Source of the DNA: Acidisphaera sp035272265
GTDB taxonomy: Bacteria > Pseudomonadota > Alphaproteobacteria > Acetobacterales > Acetobacteraceae
Direction of reading: 5' to 3'
Assembly: GCA_035272265.1 (NCBI GenBank)
Contig: DATEQV010000437.1
Location: 1-14,207 of the forward strand
DNA length: 14,207 bases
The notes beneath the pieces were generated by a model, which made no database searches, was not told the DNA's origin, and saw nothing but the letters and a program-made list of their open reading frames with translations. Both the position numbers and the translations under genes were made by a program. This document shows, one piece after another, positions 5,555 through 12,376 of this stretch (its first letter is position 1; every line of letters begins with the position of its first letter).

Positions 5555-7132
5555 CTAGGTCCGCTGCACGTTCCAGAACTTCGGGAAGCCCTGCGTCAGG
5601 CCGGTGATGTTGGCCCGCGTGGCGATCGGGTAGATGTTCTGGCCGAGCGGCATGTACGGCAGGTCCTTCAGCGCTTGCAGCTGGATCTTCTCGCAAATCG
5701 CCTTCTGCGACGCCAGATCGGGCGCGTCCAGCCATTGCGTGCGCAGCGTCTCGATCTCCGGGCTGCGCGGCCAGCCCATGGTGCCGGCGTCGCCGTTGCC
5801 CCGCAGGAAGGTGTGCACCGCCGGGTTCACCTGATCGGTTCCCGCCCAGTACGTGCAGAAGACGCTCCAGCCGCCCTTGTCGATCGGATCGCGCTTGGCC
5901 CGCCGCGCCACCACCGACGCCCAGTCGGTCGCCTGATAGTCCACGTTGAAGCCGATCTTGACCATCGCGTCGGCCGATACGTCGGCCTCGGCCTTCAGCT
6001 TCGGGTAGTCGGTCGGCACCATGAAGGCGACGCGCTCGCCCTTGTAGCCGGCCGCCTCCAGCGCGCGCTTGCCGGCGTCGTAGTCGCGCTTGCCGGTGAA
6101 CACGCTCAGCCCCGCATCGCTCGCCATTGGCGTCGCCGGCGTGAAGAAGCCGGCGGGGATGCGGTGATGCGCAGGGTCCTCGCCGCCGACGGCGAGCATC
6201 GTGTCCTCCTGGTTGATGGCCAGCAGCAGCGCGCGGCGGACCGCCGGATTGTCGAACGGCGGCGTGACCTGGTTGAAGCGCATGCAGGCGATCTCGCCGG
6301 TCGGATCGCTGATGAAGACGCGCACGTCGCGATTGCGGGCGAGCAGCGGCTGCAGGTCGGTGGTCGGCAGTTCCCACCACTCCATCTCGCCGGTCTGCAA
6401 CGCGGCCGCGGCGGTACTGGGATCGGGGATGACGTGCCACTCGACCCGCTCGAAGTTCACGATCTTCGGGCCGGCGGTCCAACTCACCTTGCCGTCCTCG
6501 CGCGGCTTGTACTGGGCGAACTTCTCGTAGACGACCAGCGATCCCTGCATGCGCTCGTCGGCCTTGAAGCGGAACGGGCCGCTGCCGACCATCTCGGTCA
6601 CCTGCTTGAACGGGTCGGTCTGCGCGAGCCGCTCCGGCATGATCACGCAGACATTGCTGCCGGGCTTGCCGAGCGCGTCGATCAGCAGCGGGAACGGCGC
6701 CTTGAGGCGGAAGACGATCGTCTTGTCGTCGGGAGCCGAGATCTCGTCGCTAGCGGCGATCAGCGTGCCGCCGAAGGCGTCGCGCGCCCCCCAGCGCTTG
6801 ATCGAGGCGACGCAGTCTCGCGCCAGGACCTTGCTGCCGTCGTGGAACATCAGGCCGTCGCGCAGCGTGATCCTCCACGTTTTGCCATCATCCTCGACCA
6901 CATGGCCGGCGGCCATCTGCGGCTGCGGCGAAAACGTCTCGTCGACCGCGTAGAGCTGGTCGAACACCATCATGCCGTGGTTGCGGGTGACGTAGGCGGT
7001 GGTCCACAGCGGATCGAGCACCGCGAGGTCGGCCTGCGGGATGAACTTGAGCACGCGCGCGGCTTCGGCGCGGACGACGGCGGGTGCGGCCAGCGTCGCG
7101 GCGGCGGCGGCCAGGAAGGTGCGGCGCTTCAT
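5555..7132 (-). CDS. ABC transporter substrate-binding protein, family 5 (peptide/opine type)
   Basis: A 525-residue periplasmic binding protein of the DppA/OppA/NikA class (SBP_bac_5). A Tat-type signal peptide (RRTFL at residues 3-7, hydrophobic stretch, likely cleavage after VVRA) precedes the mature domain. Family landmarks are LDPLWTTAYVTRNHG, FSPQPQMAAGHVVEDDGKTW, LRDGLMFHDGSKV, MVGSGPFRFKADE, MRFNQVTPPFDNPAVRRALL and a C-terminal LKDLPYMPLGQN. The ligand cannot be read from sequence: peptides, opines, nickel chelates and other compounds are all bound by this family. No permease or ATPase gene is adjacent, so it is an orphan that must share a transporter encoded elsewhere. AGGAGA lies seven bases before the ATG at 7132, a good ribosome-binding site. 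It diverges from gtrA across 86 bp. Confidence 0.92.
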   Translation of the reverse strand: MKRRTFLAAAAATLAAPAVVRAEAARVLKFIPQADLAVLDPLWTTAYVTRNHGMMVFDQLYAVDETFSPQPQMAAGHVVEDDGKTWRITLRDGLMFHDGSKVLARDCVASIKRWGARDAFGGTLIAASDEISAPDDKTIVFRLKAPFPLLIDALGKPGSNVCVIMPERLAQTDPFKQVTEMVGSGPFRFKADERMQGSLVVYEKFAQYKPREDGKVSWTAGPKIVNFERVEWHVIPDPSTAAAALQTGEMEWWELPTTDLQPLLARNRDVRVFISDPTGEIACMRFNQVTPPFDNPAVRRALLLAINQEDTMLAVGGEDPAHHRIPAGFFTPATPMASDAGLSVFTGKRDYDAGKRALEAAGYKGERVAFMVPTDYPKLKAEADVSADAMVKIGFNVDYQATDWASVVARRAKRDPIDKGGWSVFCTYWAGTDQVNPAVHTFLRGNGDAGTMGWPRSPEIETLRTQWLDAPDLASQKAICEKIQLQALKDLPYMPLGQNIYPIATRANITGLTQGFPKFWNVQRT

Positions 7133-7218
7133 GCTTGTCTCCTGATGCGTTCGTACGGGTTCAGCGGACGGCGATCCGTGAGTTGCGGCGTCTGAGACAG
7201 TCGTCTATCCGCGCGCGC

Positions 7219-7674
7219 ATGGAAGCCCTCCTGACACGGTTGTCGGACCACCTGCCGGGACCGGCGCGGCGCATGGCGACTCAAGCGCGCTTGCGGCTGC
7301 TCGCGCAACTCGTGACGTTCGCCTGCGTCGGGCTGGTCGGACTCGCGATCGACACCGCCATCGTCTACGGGCTGCGCGCCGAGGTCGGCCTGTATGTCGC
7401 GGGGCTGGTGTCCTACGTCGTCGCCGCGACCGCGACCTGGGTGCTGAACCGCAACATCACGTTCCGCGGCCTCGGCTCGGGTCCGGCGCACCGGCAATGG
7501 GGGCTGTTCCTGGTCGCCAACCTCGCCGGCTTTGTGCTGAACCGCGGCACCTACGCGGCCCTGGTGACGTGGAGCGCGGCCGCCGCCGCCGATCCGGTGA
7601 TCGCCACCGCGTCGGGCGCGGTGGCCGGCATGATGGTCAACTTCACGCTGTCCCGGGCCCTGGTCTTCCGCTGA
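7219..7674 (+). CDS. GtrA-family membrane protein
   Basis: A 151-residue inner-membrane protein with four predicted transmembrane segments (about 29-51, 56-75, 93-117 and 126-147). The paired family motifs are WVLNRNITFR (74-83) and NFTLSRALVFR at the very C-terminus. GtrA proteins are thought to translocate polyprenyl-phosphate-linked sugars made by a GtrB-type glycosyltransferase. A family 2 transferase with two C-terminal membrane helices, suitable as partner, is encoded at 9181-10218. The ATG at 7219 gives the normal family length. An in-frame ATG at 7273 would keep all four helices, and neither has a convincing Shine-Dalgarno. The open frame back to 7084 overlaps the divergent gene and was not used. 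Confidence 0.86.
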   Translation: MEALLTRLSDHLPGPARRMATQARLRLLAQLVTFACVGLVGLAIDTAIVYGLRAEVGLYVAGLVSYVVAATATWVLNRNITFRGLGSGPAHRQWGLFLVANLAGFVLNRGTYAALVTWSAAAAADPVIATASGAVAGMMVNFTLSRALVFR

Positions 7675-7718
7675 GCGGCGCCGATCGGCTGGCGTGATTC
7701 GTGAGCGCGTTACCACGC

Positions 7719-7790
7719 TTGCATCCCAACCTGCGGTTGCATTAGATCGTTAATCCTCGCCTAATCAGGGAGCAATCCCTGTTCCAGGGA
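7719..7790 (+). promoter_or_regulatory. Leader region of the sugar-transferase operon, with alternative hairpins
   Basis: The 187-bp gap 7675-7861 contains the most AT-rich patch of this half of the window. A direct repeat TTGCAT occurs at 7719-7724 and 7737-7742, followed by weak -10-like TAATCA/CCTAAT around 7760-7767. ATTAG (7741-7745) and CTAAT (7761-7765) form a short inverted repeat. CAGGGA (7766-7771), TCCCTG (7776-7781) and CAGGGA (7785-7790) follow. The middle arm can pair with either neighbour, through a GCAA tetraloop or a TTC loop. The coding start is 71 bp further on. The exact promoter is uncertain. Confidence 0.45.
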
Positions 7791-7861
7791 GACGGACGAT
7801 CAGTTGCAGGCTGGCATGCGCGCGTGGGGGCGCGGGGACGGCAGGATCAGGGCGACGAGCG

Positions 7862-9184
7862 ATGCCCGCGAGGTTGCGGTCGCGCGCCAACCCTGTCGCG
7901 GTGCTGGTCGGCTGCGATCTGGTGGCGTCGGCCGCTGCAGCCGCAGTCTGGGCGGCGATGGCGCCGGGAGCGGATCCGGTCATGGCGGCGGCGGTGCTGA
8001 CCGCGTTCGTGCCGGTGTTCGCGGCGGCAGGGGCGTATGGCGCGCCGTTCCCGCGTCCGATCCGCGCCGCCCTGCCGGCTGCGTGTCTCGGACTCGCGCC
8101 GGCGATGGCGGGTCCGTTCAGGCCCGAGCACGGGCCGGTGGGTGACGCGCTGGCGCCGCTGTTCTGGCTCGCGTCGCTGATCGTCATCGCCGCCGGGATC
8201 GGGCGCGTGCTGCTGGCCGGGCTGTGCTTCCGGCCGGGCGGCGGACGCTTCGCCATGCGGGTGGCGGTGGCGGGGGCGGACGGCGCCTGCGCGCGGGCCG
8301 TCCGGGAGCGGGTGGATGCGACGGGCGGACGGCTGCTCGGCTACGCGGCCGCCCGTCCCGCCCCCTACGACGGCGGGGACGATGGCGGCCTCGCGTGGCT
8401 GGGCGAGGTGGACGCGGTGCTGGCGATGGCGCGCGCGGGCGCGGTCGAGGAGGTGGTCCTGGGACCCGGCGCCCTGTGCCATCTGCCTGCGTTCGCGTGC
8501 CTGCCGGTCGCCGCGACGCTCGCCGTGCCGGTCCGGGGCGCGGTGCGGCTGGTGACGCTGTGCGGCCCGCCGCTGTCGGATGGGCAGGCGGTGGCGAAGC
8601 GGGTGCTCGACGTGGTGCTGGCGGCCGCCGCACTGGTGCTGCTGGCGCCGTCGATGGCGCTGGTCGCGCTGGCGGTGCGGCTGGACAGCGACGGGCCGGT
8701 GCTGTTCCGCCAGCAGCGCGCGGGATTCGCCGGACGCAGCTTCGCGCTGATCAAGTTCCGCACCATGCGCGCGGACGCCGCCGATCCCGACGGCGCGCGG
8801 CAGACGGAGCGCGACGACGCGCGGCTGACGCCGGTGGGTCGGCTGCTGCTGCGGACGTCGATGGACGAGCTGCCGCAGCTGCTCAACGTGCTGCGCGGCG
8901 AGATGTCGCTGGTCGGGCCGCGGCCGCATGCCTGGGGCAGCCGCGCCGGGCGTCAGCGGTTCGAGGAGGTGATCGGCGCCTACCCCGCGCGGCATCGCGT
9001 GCGGCCGGGTCTGACGGGGCTGGCGCAGGTGCGCGGGCATCGCGGCGCCATCGGCGACGCGGCGGCATTGCGGGCGCGGACGCTCAGCGATCTCGAATAC
9101 GTGCGGCGCTGGTCGTTGGGCCGCGACCTGCTCATCCTGCTGCGCACGGCGTGGGTCGTGCTGAGCATGCGGAACGCGGCATGA
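7862..9184 (+). CDS. Polyprenyl-phosphate sugar-1-phosphate transferase (initiating enzyme)
   Basis: A 440-residue polyprenol-phosphate hexose-1-phosphate transferase of the WbaP/ExoY family (bacterial sugar transferase domain). It would start glycan synthesis by moving a sugar-1-phosphate onto undecaprenyl phosphate in the inner membrane. The N-terminal half has about four hydrophobic segments (11-32, 40-60, 68-84, 97-120) and a CoA-binding-like linker. The catalytic domain begins near 245 with AKRVLDVVLAAAALVL. It carries DSDGPVLFRQQRAG, IKFRTMRAD (297-305), the Asp335-Glu336 dyad in SMDELPQLLNVLRGEMSLVG, PRPH, and VRPGLTGLAQVRG (380-392). All expected motifs are intact. The ATG at 7862 has only a weak GACGAG upstream. 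The stop overlaps the next start by ATGA. Confidence 0.92.
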   Translation: MPARLRSRANPVAVLVGCDLVASAAAAAVWAAMAPGADPVMAAAVLTAFVPVFAAAGAYGAPFPRPIRAALPAACLGLAPAMAGPFRPEHGPVGDALAPLFWLASLIVIAAGIGRVLLAGLCFRPGGGRFAMRVAVAGADGACARAVRERVDATGGRLLGYAAARPAPYDGGDDGGLAWLGEVDAVLAMARAGAVEEVVLGPGALCHLPAFACLPVAATLAVPVRGAVRLVTLCGPPLSDGQAVAKRVLDVVLAAAALVLLAPSMALVALAVRLDSDGPVLFRQQRAGFAGRSFALIKFRTMRADAADPDGARQTERDDARLTPVGRLLLRTSMDELPQLLNVLRGEMSLVGPRPHAWGSRAGRQRFEEVIGAYPARHRVRPGLTGLAQVRGHRGAIGDAAALRARTLSDLEYVRRWSLGRDLLILLRTAWVVLSMRNAA

Positions 9185-10218
9185 GCGCGCACCGCTTGAC
9201 CTCGGCCGATGCGTGGCGCCACTGGCGCGCCATGCCCGACCACGTCGCCCCGCTGTCGCCCCGCAACGATGTCGGCGCGCCCGCCGTCGCGGTGCTGATC
9301 CCGTGTCATGACGAGGCGGCGACGATCGGCAAGGTGGTGGCCGACATGCGCGCCGCCCTGCCGCATGCGACCATCTATGTGTACGACAACAATTCGCGCG
9401 ACGACACGGTGGCGGTCGCGCGCGCGGCCGGCGCCTGCGTGCGGCACGAGCCGGCGCAGGGCAAGGGCCATGTCGTGCGGCGGATGTTCGGCGACGTGCA
9501 GGCCGACAGCTACGTGCTGGTCGACGGCGACGACACCTACGACGCCGCCGCGGCACCCAGGCTGGTGGAGATGCTGGTCGAGCGGCAGCTCGACATGGTG
9601 ACCGGCGTGCGGCGCATGCAAAACGCGGCCGCATATCGCCGCGGCCACCGCTTCGGCAACCGAGTGCTGACCGGGCTGGTGCGCAGGCTGTTCACGTCGC
9701 CGGTGGCCGACATGCTGTCGGGCTACCGCGCGTTCAGCCGCCGCTTCGTCAAGACGTTCCCGGCGCTGGCGACCGGCTTCGAGACGGAGACCGAGTTCAC
9801 CGTGCATGCGCTGGCGCTCGACATGCCGGTCGGCGAGGTCGCGGTGGACTATCGCGAGCGGCCCGAGGGCTCGGCGTCCAAGCTGCGCACGGTGCGCGAC
9901 GGGTTGCGCATCCTGCGCACGATCGTGGTGCTGGTGAAGGAGGAGCGGCCGCTGCCGTTCTTCGGCACGGCCGCGCTGGGGCTGTTCGTCATCGGCCTCG
10001 CACTCGGCCTGCCGGTGGTGGCGGAGTTCATGCGCACCGGCCTGGTGCCGCGGCTGCCGACGGCGGTGCTGGCGGTCCGTTTCGTGCTGCTGAGTTTCCT
10101 CTCGCTCGCCTGCGGCCTGATCCTGGATTCCGTCGCGCGCGGGCGGAAGGAGGCGAAGCGCATCGCCTATCTCGCGATGCGTGCGCCGGGCTTCGACGCG
10201 GACGTCCGTGCGCCGTGA
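9181..10218 (+). CDS. Family 2 glycosyltransferase with two C-terminal membrane helices
   Basis: A 345-residue GT2 enzyme of the dolichyl-phosphate-mannose-synthase/GtrB-like type. The GT-A fold shows VLIPCHDEAATIG (38-50), YDNNSRDDT (68-76), the metal-binding DGDDTYD (115-121), MLSGYRAFSRRF (178-189), ETETEF (201-206) and a basic SASKLRTVRDG. Two hydrophobic helices follow at about 257-280 and 293-316. Such enzymes commonly load a nucleotide sugar onto a polyprenyl phosphate or extend a lipid-linked glycan at the cytosolic face. The donor sugar is unknown. The ATG at 9181 overlaps the previous TGA (ATGA), implying coupled translation. An internal ATG at 9232 is a less likely start. Its TGA overlaps the next gene. 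Confidence 0.9.
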   Translation: MSAHRLTSADAWRHWRAMPDHVAPLSPRNDVGAPAVAVLIPCHDEAATIGKVVADMRAALPHATIYVYDNNSRDDTVAVARAAGACVRHEPAQGKGHVVRRMFGDVQADSYVLVDGDDTYDAAAAPRLVEMLVERQLDMVTGVRRMQNAAAYRRGHRFGNRVLTGLVRRLFTSPVADMLSGYRAFSRRFVKTFPALATGFETETEFTVHALALDMPVGEVAVDYRERPEGSASKLRTVRDGLRILRTIVVLVKEERPLPFFGTAALGLFVIGLALGLPVVAEFMRTGLVPRLPTAVLAVRFVLLSFLSLACGLILDSVARGRKEAKRIAYLAMRAPGFDADVRAP

Positions 10219-11255
10219 TGCGGCATGTCGCGGGAGCCGCGGGCCCGCCTGACGGTCGCTACGACGCCGACATCGTCATCCTGTCGCTCGACCGGCCGGA
10301 GGAGACCGTCGCGGCGATCGGGTCCGCGCTGGCGCAGAGCGGGATCAGCCGGCACGTGTTCGTCGTGGACCAGGGTTCGCGGCCGGAGGCGCTGGCGCGG
10401 ATCGCGCAGGCGGTGGACGGCCGCGCCGACGCCACGCTCGTCTCCCTGGGGCGCAATCTCGGCGTGCCGGGCGGTCGCAACGCCGGCACGCGGCTGGGCC
10501 ACGGGACGATCATCGCGGCGATCGACAACGATGCCGAGTTCGCAGCCCCCGATGTCGTCGCGCGCGCGGCGGCGGCGTTCGCCCACGATCCGTCGCTGGG
10601 CGCGATCGGGTTTCGCATCCTCGTGGACGCGACGGGCGAGGACGATGCGAGTTCCTGGGGCTACGCGGCGTCGCTGCGCGGGCGTGCGGCGGGTTGCTTC
10701 GACGCCGTGACCTTCGTCGGCTGCGGCCACGCGATCCGGCGGCAGACCTGGGACGACGCGGGCGCGTACGACGAGGCGCTGTTCTTCACCTGGGAGGAGT
10801 TCGACTTCTGCCAGCGCGCGATCGCCCGCGGCTGGCGCATCGCCTATCGCGGTCAGTTGTGCGTGCGGCACAAGGTGTGTCCCGAGCAGAAGCGCGGGCG
10901 GTCGGACGACCGCTGGTTCTATGTCGTGCGCAACCGGCTGTACATCGCGCGCAAGTGGGGCATGGGCTGGACGGCGCTGGCGCCGCGCTCCGCCGCCTAC
11001 CTCGCCAAGGGCGCCTATAACGGCAAGGCGTGGCAGACGGTGCGGGCGGTCGCCGCGGCGTGGGCGATGGCGCGCCGCCTGCCGCCGCCGCTGCGGATGG
11101 GATATGCCGCGCGGGCGTATGTGACGGCGAACGACGCGGCGCATCGCGGATCGGTGCTGACGCGGCTGCGGCGCGAGGTGCTGGTTCGCCTGCCGGCCAC
11201 ACCTAAGAGCACGTCCCGCGCCACGTGGCGCGGGAGTGGTGCTCTGCTGCGTTGA
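10218..11255 (+). CDS. Family 2 glycosyltransferase (rhamnosyltransferase-like)
   Basis: A 345-residue cytosolic or membrane-associated GT2 enzyme, similar in layout to rhamnosyl- and galactofuranosyltransferases. Motifs are ADIVILSLDRPEE (strand 1), VDQGSR (50-55), LGRNLGVPGGRNAG (77-90), DNDAEF (103-108, metal site) and the acceptor-side TWEEFDFCQRAIARGW (191-206). No transmembrane helix is obvious. The ATG at 10218 overlaps the previous stop as TGATG; GTG at 10215 (GTGA) is equally possible and adds one residue. The last 16 codons lie in a long palindrome (11207-11244), so the C-terminus after about residue 329 was probably recoded by a repeat insertion and is unlikely to be conserved. Last gene of the + strand operon. 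Confidence 0.9.
   Translation: MRHVAGAAGPPDGRYDADIVILSLDRPEETVAAIGSALAQSGISRHVFVVDQGSRPEALARIAQAVDGRADATLVSLGRNLGVPGGRNAGTRLGHGTIIAAIDNDAEFAAPDVVARAAAAFAHDPSLGAIGFRILVDATGEDDASSWGYAASLRGRAAGCFDAVTFVGCGHAIRRQTWDDAGAYDEALFFTWEEFDFCQRAIARGWRIAYRGQLCVRHKVCPEQKRGRSDDRWFYVVRNRLYIARKWGMGWTALAPRSAAYLAKGAYNGKAWQTVRAVAAAWAMARRLPPPLRMGYAARAYVTANDAAHRGSVLTRLRREVLVRLPATPKSTSRATWRGSGALLR
11207..11244. repeat. Palindromic repeat inside the 3' end of the glycosyltransferase gene
   Basis: TCCCGCGCCAC (11214-11224) and GTGGCGCGGGA (11225-11235) form a perfect 22-bp palindrome. Outer arms GAGCAC (11207-11212) and GTGCTC (11239-11244) extend the structure. It ends nine bases before the stop codon of the glycosyltransferase, so it is translated. 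It may also act as a 3' stability or termination hairpin for the operon. Confidence 0.75.
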
Positions 11256-11306
11256 AGAGCGGGCGACCAAAGCTCCATACCGAGTCGCGGAGACTATGAC
11301 TCACTG

Positions 11307-11432
11307 CGTCATCGCGAGGAGCGGAGGGCCGTGGCTCGTCATTGCGAGGAGCGAAGCGACGTGGCAATCCAGGGCCGCGTGGCAGGCGTTTGTCACGCGG
11401 CCCTGGATCGCCACGCTTCGCTCGCGATGACG
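11307..11432. repeat. REP-like palindromic repeat cluster between convergent glycan genes
   Basis: A partial copy at 11307-11335 and a second copy starting at 11337 repeat with a 30-bp period (CGTCATYGCGAGGAGCG...). The second copy (11337-11381) is the left arm of a long imperfect hairpin. Its right arm is 11394-11432 and the loop is 12 nt. The innermost CCAGGGCCGCGTG pairs perfectly, and the ends are CGTCAT and ATGACG. The sequence type (TTGCGAGGAGCGAAGCGAC) resembles dispersed intergenic repeats of many bacteria. The rest of the 11256-11519 gap holds no gene I can support. Confidence 0.75.
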
Positions 11433-11519
11433 GCGTGTATGGGTCGCGGACATCAGCACTCGGTATCAGTGGCCTGCTGATCCCAGAAGTGCGGTCGCGA
11501 ACGTGTGGGCAGCACCGCT

Positions 11520-12230
11520 CTACCCCGCGCGGGCGCGCCAGAGCAGCTGGAAGACCTTCGGACTGTCGAGCAGGTAGCGTCGCGACAGGCGCCGGGGCTC
11601 GCGCGCCAGACGATGCGCCCATTCCAGCCCCGCCGTCTGCATCCAGGCGGGTGCTCGGGCGAGTTCGCCCGACGCGAAGGCGAGGCTCGCGCTGATGCAC
11701 AGGCCGGTGCCGGTCGCGCGTCCGGTGGCACGCACGGCCAGCGCCAGAAGCTCCTGCCGCGGGGAACCCACGGCGAAGAAGGTCAGCCGGGCAGGGTGCG
11801 CCAGGATGAAACGGACGGTCATGTCGATCGCCGTGGTGTCGTGGATGAAGCCGAACGGCGGATCGTAGTGCGCCGCGTGCGACAGGCCGAGCCGGGCGAG
11901 CGTGGCGTCGCTCGCGCCGACGACGGTGACGCGTGCTTCGGGCGGCAGCAGCGCGAGAATGCGTTCCGTGACGTCGCTGCCCGGGCAGACCGTGGGCGCG
12001 GGCAGTCCGAGCATGCGCGCCGCCCGCGCCACGACGCGGCTGTCGAGCAGGCGCAGCCACGCCGCGCGGTAGCCGGCGGCGAGACCCGGCGCGCCGGAGA
12101 GGCGCACGAGGTGATCGGCGTTCGGCGTCACCACGTAGCCGAACGGCGCGTCCGCCGGTCGCGCCAGGATCAGCGCCGCCGCCCGGTCCGCGCGAAGGTC
12201 CGCGAAATCGAGGCCGAGAAGGTGGGTCAT
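11520..12230 (-). CDS. WecG/TagA/CpsF family glycosyltransferase (GT26)
   Basis: A 236-residue GT26 enzyme, the usual length. Family members transfer ManNAc, ManNAcA, glucose or glucuronic acid to a polyprenyl-diphosphate-linked sugar at the cytosolic face of the inner membrane. Conserved positions are visible: Thr35 and Asn37 in VVTPNADHLV, Asp63 in RLLDSRVVARAARMLG, GSD at 84-86, and Gln159 in GSPRQE (155-160). The C-terminal RAPAWMQTAGLEWAHRLARE and RRLSRRYL match the membrane-association tail of TagA relatives. The specific sugar cannot be told. It probably adds a second or later residue to the lipid-linked unit started by the transferase at 7862-9184. There is no clear Shine-Dalgarno before the ATG at 12230. 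A structured repeat separates it from the barrel gene upstream. Confidence 0.9.
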   Translation of the reverse strand: MTHLLGLDFADLRADRAAALILARPADAPFGYVVTPNADHLVRLSGAPGLAAGYRAAWLRLLDSRVVARAARMLGLPAPTVCPGSDVTERILALLPPEARVTVVGASDATLARLGLSHAAHYDPPFGFIHDTTAIDMTVRFILAHPARLTFFAVGSPRQELLALAVRATGRATGTGLCISASLAFASGELARAPAWMQTAGLEWAHRLAREPRRLSRRYLLDSPKVFQLLWRARAG

Positions 12231-12253
12231 GGCAACAGCCGAAAATACTGACT

Positions 12254-12347
12254 CGTCATGCCGGGCGAAGGCCCGGCATCCATGCCTTCTTTGACTTTCC
12301 CACGGAGGAAAAAAGGCGTGGATGGTCCGCCTTCGCGGACCATGACG
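12254..12347. repeat. Palindromic repeat predicted to fold as a four-way junction
   Basis: The outer stem is CGTCATG (12254-12260) with CATGACG (12341-12347). Hairpin A is CCGGGC-GAAG-GCCCGG (12261-12276). The inner stem CATCCATGCC (12277-12286) pairs with GGCGTGGATG (12315-12324) with one G-U pair. Hairpin B is GTCCGC-CTTC-GCGGAC (12325-12340). A 28-nt loop (12287-12314) joins the inner stem. The element fills the gap between the outer-membrane barrel gene and wecG, 23 bp before the wecG start. It resembles intergenic palindromic repeats of alphaproteobacteria. Confidence 0.78.
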
Positions 12348-12376
12348 GGGGGAACAACCGATTCCATTCGATCACG

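Noticed and set aside
7183..7211. TTGCGG-N17-TATCCG as a promoter for gtrA
   Set aside because: Both hexamers match consensus at only three positions, and the start codon would follow almost at the transcription start.
8224..9180. Long open frame upstream of the glycosyltransferase start at 9181
   Set aside because: It is the +2 shadow of the sugar transferase gene; the translation is low-complexity Arg/Ala/Gly, and the real start is the ATG in the ATGA overlap.
11307..11432. Possible CRISPR-like repeat spacing of 30 bp
   Set aside because: There are only two copies with no spacer between them, and the unit is one arm of a long hairpin, not a CRISPR repeat.
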